This document shows, in pieces, positions 1-5,970 of a stretch of 9,862 nt of DNA (within the stretch, counting starts at the first letter, position 1; every line of letters starts with the position of its first letter). Where the stretch lies: the NCBI GenBank assembly GCA_047622605.1, contig JBLHND010000138.1:1-9862 (forward strand). The letters are read 5' to 3'. Both the position numbers and the translations under genes were made by a program. Under the pieces are notes generated by a model. That model made no database searches and was not told the origin of the DNA. It saw only the letters and a program-made list of their open reading frames with translations. The stretch comes from Motiliproteus sp047622605 (lineage in GTDB: Bacteria > Pseudomonadota > Gammaproteobacteria > Pseudomonadales > Balneatricaceae).

Positions 1-520
1 CGATCCACAGGATCCGATCGGCTTTCGCGACCGGGTGATGCTGGAGCTGCTGTACGGCTGCGGCCTGAGAGTCAGTGAGCTGATCTCGCTACAGGTCTCT
101 ATGGTCAATATGCGTCAGGGGGTGGTGCGGGTCACGGGCAAGGGTAATAAAGAGCGCTTGGTACCTCTCGGTGAGATTGGGCTGGAGTGGCTGGGGCGTT
201 ATCTACGCCAGGGACGCTCCTTGCTGTTGAAACAGGCCGATAGTGAGGTGCTGTTTCCCAGCCGTCGTGGCACTCAGATGACCCGGCAGACGTTCTGGTA
301 TCGGATTAAACGCTATGCACGCCAGGCGGGGATCGATAAACCGCTGTCACCCCATACGCTGCGACATGCGTTCGCCACCCATCTGCTTAATCATGGCGCC
401 GACTTGCGGGTGGTGCAGTTGCTGCTGGGGCACGCGGACCTGTCGACAACCCAGATCTATACCCACGTCGCGCAACAGCGTTTACAGTCGCTGCATCAGC
501 AGCACCATCCCCGTGGTTGA
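1..520 (+). CDS. xerD: Site-specific tyrosine recombinase XerD, C-terminal part
   Basis: This is the catalytic half of XerD, which with XerC resolves chromosome dimers at dif during division. The reading frame is open from base 2, so the gene starts outside the window; the internal GTG at 35 and ATG at 38 are not real starts. All catalytic positions of the tyrosine recombinase family are visible: Arg (codon 68-70, in GLRVSEL), Lys (140-142, in GKGNKE), HxxR (353-364, in HTLRHAFATHL), His (431-433, in LLGHADLSTTQ) and the nucleophile Tyr (458-460, in IYTHV). The ending LHQQHHPRG closely matches the C-terminus of enteric XerD and separates it from XerC and phage integrases. dsbC follows, as in E. 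coli (xerD-dsbC-recJ), which supports orthology. Between them lies a degenerate second copy of this gene's last codons. The active site looks intact, so this copy is presumably functional. Confidence 0.95.
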   Translation, partial: DPQDPIGFRDRVMLELLYGCGLRVSELISLQVSMVNMRQGVVRVTGKGNKERLVPLGEIGLEWLGRYLRQGRSLLLKQADSEVLFPSRRGTQMTRQTFWYRIKRYARQAGIDKPLSPHTLRHAFATHLLNHGADLRVVQLLLGHADLSTTQIYTHVAQQRLQSLHQQHHPRG

Positions 521-533
521 GCCTGTACTGAGG

Positions 534-584
534 ACCCCTATCTATACCCATGCCGCCCAACAATGTTTAGAATCACTGTATTAA
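534..584 (+). pseudogene. Decayed second copy of the xerD 3' end
   Basis: Codons 534-581 align without gaps to xerD codons 449-496: by hand count 37 of 48 bases and 11 of 16 residues match, and a TAA stop follows at 582-584. The copy reads TPIYTHAAQQCLESLY against TQIYTHVAQQRLQSLH in xerD, so it retains the catalytic-Tyr motif IYTH. It is in a different frame from xerD and has no upstream start or ribosome site. Several differences are synonymous third-position changes (CAC/CAT, GCG/GCC, CAG/CAA, TCG/TCA), so it probably diverged while it was still coding. It could be the remnant of a second recombinase gene, or the displaced original end of xerD after an event at its 3' end. Confidence 0.7.
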
Positions 585-644
585 CAACACCCACGCGGCT
601 GAACTAGTCTCGCGTTCAGGACTCTAACCCCGAGTTCAACAACT

Positions 645-650
645 TATAAT
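645..650 (+). promoter_or_regulatory. Candidate -10 box for dsbC
   Basis: A perfect TATAAT lies 20 bases upstream of the chosen dsbC start. No convincing -35 hexamer sits 16-18 bases upstream; TTCAGG at 615-620 is 24 bases away. If it is used, the leader would be only about 15 bases long. The call rests on the -10 match alone. Confidence 0.35.
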
Positions 651-670
651 TGATGATATCAGAGGTATTT

Positions 671-1408
671 ATGCGTTTATCGGCTTATTTGTGCTCCCTG
701 CTGCTGGCTTGCAGTGGTTCGACTCTGGCGGCCCCGGTGACAGAGGCGATGGAGCAAGCCATTACTCAAAACCTCAGGGGGGTCAATCAGGCGATTCAAA
801 TCCGTTCGATCACCCCCTCACCCATTGAGGGTCTGTACGAAGTTAAGATAGATACTGGCGAGCTCCTCTTTAGCAGCGCGGATGGCCAGCACTTTGTCGT
901 CGGTAAGTTGTTCGAGGTTCAGGGGCAGCATCTGGTTAACCTGAGCGAGGAGCGTCTAAAGGGCGCGCGTGCCGAGACCCTGAAAGGGCTGAATAAGGAT
1001 GACATGATTATTTTTTCCCCTGAGGGGGAGGTTAAATCGGTTGTTTATGCCTTTACCGATACCGACTGTGGCTACTGCCAGAAGCTGCATAGCGAGATGG
1101 CGGACTACAATCAGGCGGGTATCGAGATCCGCTACCTGGCGTTCCCACGTGCTGGACTGCAATCTCCGACCTATAGGGAGATGGTGTCAGTCTGGTGCGC
1201 CGAGGATCGCAAGGCGGCGATGACGATCGCGAAGACCGGGAGAACGGTGCAGCGCAACGACTGCGATAACCCCATCGCCGATCAGTATGCGCTGGGCGTT
1301 GCCTTTGGCGTCACCGGCACGCCGGCGCTGGTGTTTACCGATGGCACGCTGCTGCCCGGTTATATGCCTGCTGCCAAGTTGACAGTGGCTCTGCAGCAAA
1401 CGCAGTAA
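671..1408 (+). CDS. dsbC: Periplasmic thiol:disulfide isomerase DsbC
   Basis: DsbC is a homodimeric periplasmic protein that reshuffles wrong disulfide bonds and is kept reduced by DsbD. The chosen start gives 245 residues, near the usual precursor length. AGAGGT at 661-666 precedes this ATG, whereas the in-frame ATG at 653 has no ribosome site. An N-terminal export signal (Arg2, then a hydrophobic stretch, LAA/PV near residues 19-23) is followed by the dimerization domain and a thioredoxin fold. The active site is CGYC (Cys133, Cys136, in TDTDCGYCQKLH). A second, structural Cys pair lies at Cys176 (SVWC) and Cys198 (NDCD). The cis-proline loop is GTPALV, and the end, including GTLLPGYMPAAKL, resembles E. 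coli DsbC. Oddity: LLAC at residues 11-14 resembles a lipobox, so lipid anchoring cannot be excluded. The gene follows xerD, but a LysR gene lies downstream instead of recJ or hom. Confidence 0.95.
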   Translation: MRLSAYLCSLLLACSGSTLAAPVTEAMEQAITQNLRGVNQAIQIRSITPSPIEGLYEVKIDTGELLFSSADGQHFVVGKLFEVQGQHLVNLSEERLKGARAETLKGLNKDDMIIFSPEGEVKSVVYAFTDTDCGYCQKLHSEMADYNQAGIEIRYLAFPRAGLQSPTYREMVSVWCAEDRKAAMTIAKTGRTVQRNDCDNPIADQYALGVAFGVTGTPALVFTDGTLLPGYMPAAKLTVALQQTQ

Positions 1409-1461
1409 TCGGCAGGCCTGTCTGGCTGGCAGATTCTTGCTAGTACTGTCGGACTACACTC

Positions 1462-1505
1462 AACCTACAAAACGCCAACCCACAGGGATGTGTTTTTTGT
1501 AGGTT
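1462..1505. repeat. Long inverted repeat, possible bidirectional terminator or REP-type element
   Basis: AACCTACAAAA (1462-1472) pairs perfectly with TTTTGTAGGTT (1495-1505). The 22-base loop holds an inner CACA/TGTG pairing (1481-1490 region). The A-rich left arm and T-rich right arm would give a hairpin ending in T residues on either strand. It lies between convergent dsbC (+) and the lysR-type gene (-), the right place for a shared terminator. The GTAGGTT-type sequence also resembles dispersed intergenic palindromes of gammaproteobacteria; which it is depends on copy number in the genome. Confidence 0.55.
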
Positions 1506-1536
1506 AGCCGTGCATGCAGGAGCCTTCAGCTGCCTA

Positions 1537-1567
1537 GCTACATCCTTGTAGCGCGGGCTTTAGCCTG
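1537..1567. repeat. REP-like palindrome cluster
   Basis: Two adjacent palindromes are visible: GCTACA-TCCT-TGTAGC (1537-1552, perfect 6-bp arms) and CGGGC-TTTA-GCCTG (1554-1567, 5-bp arms with one G-T wobble). The motif GTAGCGCGGGCTTTAGCC resembles short repetitive extragenic palindromes in gammaproteobacteria, although this is recognition by eye. No transposase accompanies it. The remainder of the 1409-1620 spacer shows no gene. Confidence 0.45.
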
Positions 1568-1620
1568 ACGAAGTGAGCGCACAATGAAAGACCTAACCCC
1601 CTTCATTCCAGCCTAGGGTC

Positions 1621-2520
1621 CTAGCTTGCAGCCAGCATTTGGGCGCATTTTTCTCTAAGCATCTCTCTGAACGCTATCACTGCGGGAGTGACTTGCTTCC
1701 TGCTTGGGCAAAGTAAATAGAGCTGGGCCGAAGGTGATTGAAAATCTGACAGTATTTTTACTAGTTTTCCGCTCTGCACATCCGCATAGATGTCTATCTG
1801 GGATCTGTGGGCAATGCCTTTTCCGGCAACCGCCCAACGTCTGACCATATCCGTATCATTACTGACTCGGTTGCTGCTTACCTTTATTCTGTGACTACCC
1901 CGATCGCCCCTGAACTCCCAGGTGTTGAAAAGCCGACCGTCGAGTCTATGCAGCAAGCAATTGTGCGTTCTTAGGTCATCAGGATGTGAAGGTTCGCCAA
2001 ACCTGGACAGATAGGCGGGCGATGCGCAGGTGACTCTGCTTAGCGTCGCAATGTGGAACGCCACCATCGTCGAGTCTTCTGGTTTTCCATAGCGCAGGGC
2101 CACATCAATTTCGTCCATAAAAAAATTGGCGAGCGAATCTCCTGCACTCACGTTGATCGACAGGGAAGGGTGATTGTCCATCAGCTCGTCCATCCAGGGC
2201 AGAACTAAATTACGCCCTAAATCTGAGGAGACAGAAAGCCGCAATTCTCCGCCGATCTTGCCCTGCACCTGGTGAGCCGATAGGCGGCCTTGATCCAAGG
2301 ATGCCAGAGCCTGGCGGCAGTGAAACAGGTACTGCTCTCCTTGCGATGTAATTCGCAATTGCCTGGTTGTTCTTATAAACAGTTGAACATCGAGTTGCTT
2401 CTCTAATCGCCTGAGTGCCAGGCTGGCAGCCGCTGTCGAGATTCCCCGCTGCTTAGCCGCTTCGGTGATGCTGCCGGTTTCTGCAATCCGAGTGAATAAC
2501 TTAAGATCTGACGTATTCAT
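1621..2520 (-). CDS. LysR-family transcriptional regulator (CrgA/DntR-like group)
   Basis: A 299-residue cytoplasmic DNA-binding regulator of the usual LysR length. The N-terminal winged helix-turn-helix spans about residues 1-60, with the hallmark stretch GSITEAAKQRGISTAAASLA followed by RRLEKQLDVQLFIRTTRQLRI. Residues from about 90 form the effector-binding domain of the CrgA-like kind, recognisable by DVALRYGKPEDSTMVA, CASPAYLSRFG and HPDDLRTHNCLLHRL. It is divergent from the OYE-family gene, with a 205-base spacer between the starts. In this family that arrangement usually means autoregulation and control of the neighbour, so it probably regulates the flavin oxidoreductase. The ATG at 2518-2520 is the natural start because the HTH begins right after it; the upstream AAAG is only a weak ribosome site. 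The effector cannot be read from the sequence. Confidence 0.9.
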   Translation of the reverse strand: MNTSDLKLFTRIAETGSITEAAKQRGISTAAASLALRRLEKQLDVQLFIRTTRQLRITSQGEQYLFHCRQALASLDQGRLSAHQVQGKIGGELRLSVSSDLGRNLVLPWMDELMDNHPSLSINVSAGDSLANFFMDEIDVALRYGKPEDSTMVAFHIATLSRVTCASPAYLSRFGEPSHPDDLRTHNCLLHRLDGRLFNTWEFRGDRGSHRIKVSSNRVSNDTDMVRRWAVAGKGIAHRSQIDIYADVQSGKLVKILSDFQSPSAQLYLLCPSRKQVTPAVIAFREMLREKCAQMLAAS

Positions 2521-2655
2521 TATTAACTTTATTTTAAGAGTGTTTGTGTTATTGCTGTGTTTTTAGTTTACAAAAAATGCGGGAGAATGTCCTGACTCAC
2601 TGGGAAACAGGCAAGCATCAAGGCCCATTGGGTTTGCTAAAAAACCTATAGTTGA

Positions 2656-2685
2656 TTGATTAAAAATAATATTTTTAAGTATATA
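2656..2685 (+). promoter_or_regulatory. Candidate sigma70 promoter of the OYE gene
   Basis: TTGATT (2656-2661), an 18-base AT-rich spacer and TATATA (2680-2685) make a plausible promoter. Transcription would begin near 2692, so the ATG at 2693 would have no leader, which favours the start at 2726. An overlapping TTGATT at 2652-2657 is an alternative -35. Confidence 0.4.
2660..2678. promoter_or_regulatory. AT-rich palindrome, possible LysR-type operator
   Basis: TTAAAAAT (2660-2667) and ATTTTTAA (2671-2678) are perfect 8-bp inverted arms around a 3-base centre. The palindrome sits inside the spacer of the candidate OYE promoter, in the divergent lysR/OYE intergenic region. Its length and place suit a LysR-type T-N11-A site, but an AT-rich palindrome can arise by chance. 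The rest of 2521-2725 shows no gene. Confidence 0.35.
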
Positions 2686-2725
2686 GGCTGATATGCCCGT
2701 CAATTCAGGATTCAAAGGGGTCGAT

Positions 2726-3928
2726 ATGATCGAAGCAGCAGGCGTTAATCCGCTATTAGGTCGTTCACTGCAGCTTCCCTGTGGTGCGGTGTTAAAAAAC
2801 CGGTTGGTAAAATCAGCCATGTCTGATTCGCTTGCCGACGGCGAGGGGGATGCGACAGCGGCACAGATTCGACTCTATGAACGCTGGGCAAAAGGTGGGG
2901 TTGCGCTATCGATCATAGGGGAAGTGCAGGGCGATCCTCGCTACCCGGAGAAGCCTGGCAACCTGGTCTTCGGCGCTAGTTCTCATCTTCGACAATTACA
3001 CTCGCTGGCCACTCGGGCTTCGATCGAGGGCGCCCATATATGGCCTCAGCTTGGCCATGCCGGGGCGTTGTCGCACTCGCCGATCAGTCAGCCTGCCGGG
3101 CCCTCGGCCCTTGCGATCGGAGCTTTTAACTGCGCAGGTCTGTCGACGGCCGCGGTGGAGCAGTTACCCGATATGTATGCCAGAACCGCACTACTGGCCA
3201 AGGAGGTAGGCTTTACCGGCGTTCAGATCCATGCCGGTCATGGATTTTTACTCAGCCAATTCCTGTCGCCTTTATTCAATCGTCGTACCGATCAATACGG
3301 CGGCTCCATCGAGGCGCGTTGTCGAATTATCGTCGAGGTGATTGATCGGGTTCGGCGTGCGGTGGGACCTTCGTTCCCCGTGGGCATTAAGATTAATTCG
3401 TCTGATCAATTAGAGGGAGGGTTGACGCAAGACGATGCCTTAGACGCTATTGGTATTCTGGATCAGACGTCAATCGACTTGATTGAGATCAGTGGGGGTA
3501 CCTACTTTCCAGGCGCTAAGGCCCGTTCCGACAGTACCGGTGGCGGTCCCTATTTTGTTGATTTTTCTAAAAGAGCTCAGCAAGTGACCTCTGTGCCTTT
3601 GCTGGCGACGGGTGGCTTCAAGACGCGTGCCGAGGCCCTGGGATCGCTGGCTGACGGCTCCGTCGATATGGTTGGCCTGGCTCGTGCGATGGCATTAAAT
3701 CCTGAGCTTGCCAATGACTGGCTGGCGGCTGAGGGTGGCGATCCTGCTTTCCCCCGATTTGAGACCTCTCCCCCCGGCGGTATCACGGCCTGGTATACCC
3801 TGTTGCTAACCGCTCTAGGCAATGACTGCGAGAACAACTTCACCCTGGACCTGGCGTCAGCTATCAATCTTTATGAAGAACGTGACGCGCTTCGCTGCAC
3901 GAAATGGCTGCAGAAGTTCTCTGGCTGA
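2726..3928 (+). CDS. Old Yellow Enzyme-family NADH:flavin oxidoreductase
   Basis: An FMN-dependent TIM-barrel ene-reductase that reduces activated C=C bonds or nitro/electrophilic compounds with NAD(P)H, presumably in the cytoplasm. Family marks in order: the N-terminal strand GAVLKNRLVKSAMSDSLADG, then LYERWAKGG, WPQLGHAGAL (Gln108, His111), the substrate-binding pair in IHAGHGFLLSQFLSP (His169, His172), NRRTDQYGGS (from Asn185), and the C-terminal phosphate-binding strand LLATGGFKTRAEA followed by VDMVGLARAMALNPEL. At 400 residues the length is normal. The ATG at 2726 was chosen because AAAGGGG (2714-2720) lies 5 bases upstream; the ATG at 2693 would add 11 residues but lacks a good site. 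The gene is divergent from the LysR gene, its likely regulator. The MOSC fusion follows 131 bases downstream on the same strand. The substrate is unknown; OYE relatives include NemA, YqjM and 2,4-dienoyl-CoA reductase-like enzymes. Confidence 0.88.
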   Translation: MIEAAGVNPLLGRSLQLPCGAVLKNRLVKSAMSDSLADGEGDATAAQIRLYERWAKGGVALSIIGEVQGDPRYPEKPGNLVFGASSHLRQLHSLATRASIEGAHIWPQLGHAGALSHSPISQPAGPSALAIGAFNCAGLSTAAVEQLPDMYARTALLAKEVGFTGVQIHAGHGFLLSQFLSPLFNRRTDQYGGSIEARCRIIVEVIDRVRRAVGPSFPVGIKINSSDQLEGGLTQDDALDAIGILDQTSIDLIEISGGTYFPGAKARSDSTGGGPYFVDFSKRAQQVTSVPLLATGGFKTRAEALGSLADGSVDMVGLARAMALNPELANDWLAAEGGDPAFPRFETSPPGGITAWYTLLLTALGNDCENNFTLDLASAINLYEERDALRCTKWLQKFSG

Positions 3929-3960
3929 AGCCTGACGATGACAGCGCCGCAACAACTAAC

Positions 3961-3978
3961 GGGCCGATAGCCTTTTTT
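3961..3978 (+). terminator. Weak candidate terminator after the OYE gene
   Basis: A short stem GGGC/GCCT (3961-3964 with 3970-3973, one G-U pair) with a 5-base loop runs into six T residues (3973-3978). The T-run is good but the stem is only 3-4 pairs, so leakage into the MOSC gene would be likely. The rest of the 3929-4059 gap holds only a weak TAAAAT (4015-4020) that could serve as a -10 for the MOSC gene. Confidence 0.3.
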
Positions 3979-4059
3979 ATGGACGTTATTGTCAGCAGTG
4001 GCTGCCTGGGGCGCTAAAATCTGCTAGTTTGGGCGCTTTTAGGTTGTTTGGAACCCCCT

Positions 4060-5970
4060 ATGTCAGAGATCCGCGTTAGTCAGCTCAGCGTCTACCCGAT
4101 CAAGTCCACCACCGGTATCCACCTGGATCATGCCCTGGTCGAGGAACGGGGCCTGGCGTTCGATCGTCGTTTCGTGGTCGCGCGCCCCGACGGTCAGTTT
4201 ATCAGCGCGCGCACTCATCCACGGTTGCTGCTGATACAGAGCGCGTTGCTGCCCGCAGGCTTGCATCTCAAGGCGCCGGGTATGGCGGCGCTGGATCTTT
4301 GCTATAGCGACTTTCCCGACGACTTTCCTGGAGGGTACCGCGACCTGACGATCTGGGCGGATACGTTCCAGGGGCAGCGTTGCGGGGCGGCAGCGGATGC
4401 CTGGCTCAGCGAGTATCTGGATCAGCCGCTGCAGCTGTTTTATCTGGGTCCTCAGAGTCATCGCCCGCGTGCTTCCCATCCGGGTTTGGCGGAGGGGGAG
4501 GTCAGCTTCGCCGATGGCTCCCCGCTGCTGTTGATATCGCAGGCGTCGCTGGAGGATCTTAATCAGCGCCTGGTTAACCCGGTGCGGATGACGCAGTTTC
4601 GCCCTAATCTGGTGCTCAAAGGCTGCACTCCCTTTGCCGAAGATGGCTGGCAGCAGATCCGCATCGGCGAGGTCGTGTTTGAGGTGACGACGCCCTGCTC
4701 GCGCTGCGTGCTAACCACGATCGATCCTGGCAGCGCGGTGGCCGACGCCGGACGGCAGCCCCTGGCGACATTGGCTGCGTATCGTAAAGGTGAGGATGGC
4801 CAGGTCTATTTTGGCCAGAATCTGGTGGCGCTTAACCGGGGCACGATCTCTCTGTACGACGAGGTCGAGGTGCTCTCGACCCGGGCGGCCCCCGTCTATC
4901 CCGATCAGGCGCCCGTACTCGTGCCCCTCCCGGCGCTTGCGCACCGCTGGCAGCCAGACACGCTGGAGACGCTTGAGTGTGTCGCGATCCGCACTGAAAC
5001 GGCCGATGTTAAGACCTTCAGCTTCAGGGTGCTCGATGCGCAGAAGCCCCAGTATCACCCCGGCCAGTTTATCTGTCTGGAACTCGAGCTCGAGGGCGAG
5101 CCGCTGCACCGTAATTACACGCTTTCCAGCTCGCCAAGCCGGCCGGATCTGTTGGCCATTACGGTGAAGCGGGTCGAGGGCGGGCGAATTTCTAATTGGC
5201 TCAATGATCAGCTCCGGGTTGGCGATCGGGTTCGTGCTCGAGCACCGGCGGGTGAGTTTCACTGCCAGAACGCCCCCCTGGATAAGCTGCTGTTGCTGTC
5301 GGCCGGCAGCGGCATCACCCCGATGCTGTCGATGCTGCGCTGGATGACCGACCTGCGACTCGATAATGACATCGTGTTTCTGCACAGTGGCCACAGCGAG
5401 GCGGACCTGATTGCCCGCCAGGAGGTCGAACTGCTGGCTAAGCAGCATGGGCGTTGTCAGCTGCTCTATACCCTGACCCAGGCGAAACCTGGCGATCTGC
5501 GCGGCTTTCGCGGACGCCTGGATCGCTCGATGCTGGATACCGTCTCTAAGCTCTCCCGTCGCCAGGTCTATGTCTGTGGCCCTCATCCCTTTATGCAGCA
5601 GGCTAAGACGCAGCTGCTGGCGCTGGGTCTGCCTGAAAACCAGTACTTTGAGGAGAGTTTCGGGGTCCGCGAGGGAGATCCCGGTACCGTCTCGAGCGCG
5701 CCGCAGAAGGTCAATATTTTGTTCGATTCCTGGGACACGATGATCGAGGGTGATACTCGGCAGACGCTGCTGGAACAGGCCGAGCACGCGGGTGTAGAGA
5801 TACCCTTCTCCTGCCGTGGCGGCCTCTGTGGTAGCTGTAGGGTGAAGCTCGAGAGTGGCGAGGTCGAGGTGCTGGCCGATGCCGGACTTAGCGAGGCCGA
5901 TAAGTCGAATGGCTATGTTCTGGCCTGCAGTTGCAGGCCTAAGACGGATCTGGTGCTGACTCAGGGCTGA
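4060..5970 (+). CDS. MOSC-FNR-ferredoxin fusion (YcbX/mARC-like molybdenum reductase)
   Basis: A 636-residue protein with three modules. Residues 1 to about 270 are MOSC_N plus MOSC: YPIKSTTGI, RRFVVARPDGQFISAR, RPNLVLKG and TPCSRCVLTTIDPGS (Cys213, Cys216); the RC Cys corresponds to the proposed molybdenum ligand of mARC enzymes. Residues about 305-540 are a ferredoxin-NADP reductase-type unit: FAD motif RNYTLSSSP (from Arg351), nucleotide-binding GSGITPM (from Gly416) and CGPHPFM (Cys506). Residues about 550-636 are a plant-type [2Fe-2S] ferredoxin with Cys585, Cys590, Cys593 and Cys623. E. coli YcbX has MOSC plus ferredoxin without the FNR unit; it protects against N-hydroxylated bases. 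This fusion could therefore move electrons from NAD(P)H to molybdenum in one chain (inference). The ATG at 4060 was chosen for homology and a weak GGAA (4050-4053). The last 10 bases overlap the convergent thiolase-like gene. Confidence 0.88.
   Translation: MSEIRVSQLSVYPIKSTTGIHLDHALVEERGLAFDRRFVVARPDGQFISARTHPRLLLIQSALLPAGLHLKAPGMAALDLCYSDFPDDFPGGYRDLTIWADTFQGQRCGAAADAWLSEYLDQPLQLFYLGPQSHRPRASHPGLAEGEVSFADGSPLLLISQASLEDLNQRLVNPVRMTQFRPNLVLKGCTPFAEDGWQQIRIGEVVFEVTTPCSRCVLTTIDPGSAVADAGRQPLATLAAYRKGEDGQVYFGQNLVALNRGTISLYDEVEVLSTRAAPVYPDQAPVLVPLPALAHRWQPDTLETLECVAIRTETADVKTFSFRVLDAQKPQYHPGQFICLELELEGEPLHRNYTLSSSPSRPDLLAITVKRVEGGRISNWLNDQLRVGDRVRARAPAGEFHCQNAPLDKLLLLSAGSGITPMLSMLRWMTDLRLDNDIVFLHSGHSEADLIARQEVELLAKQHGRCQLLYTLTQAKPGDLRGFRGRLDRSMLDTVSKLSRRQVYVCGPHPFMQQAKTQLLALGLPENQYFEESFGVREGDPGTVSSAPQKVNILFDSWDTMIEGDTRQTLLEQAEHAGVEIPFSCRGGLCGSCRVKLESGEVEVLADAGLSEADKSNGYVLACSCRPKTDLVLTQG

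Noticed and set aside
601..645. A tRNA T-arm-like sequence (GTTGAACTCGGGGTTAGAG on the minus strand).
   Set aside because: No cloverleaf can be completed around it; there is no acceptor or anticodon stem.
2693..2725. An upstream ATG start for the OYE gene.
   Set aside because: The candidate -10 would leave it without a leader, and the ribosome-site match is better for the ATG at 2726. It remains possible.
4711..5787. A 358-codon open frame on the minus strand, inside the MOSC fusion.
   Set aside because: It is fully antisense to a gene with clear domains and key residues, its translation is Gln/Arg-rich with no recognisable motifs, and long antisense frames are common in GC-rich genes.
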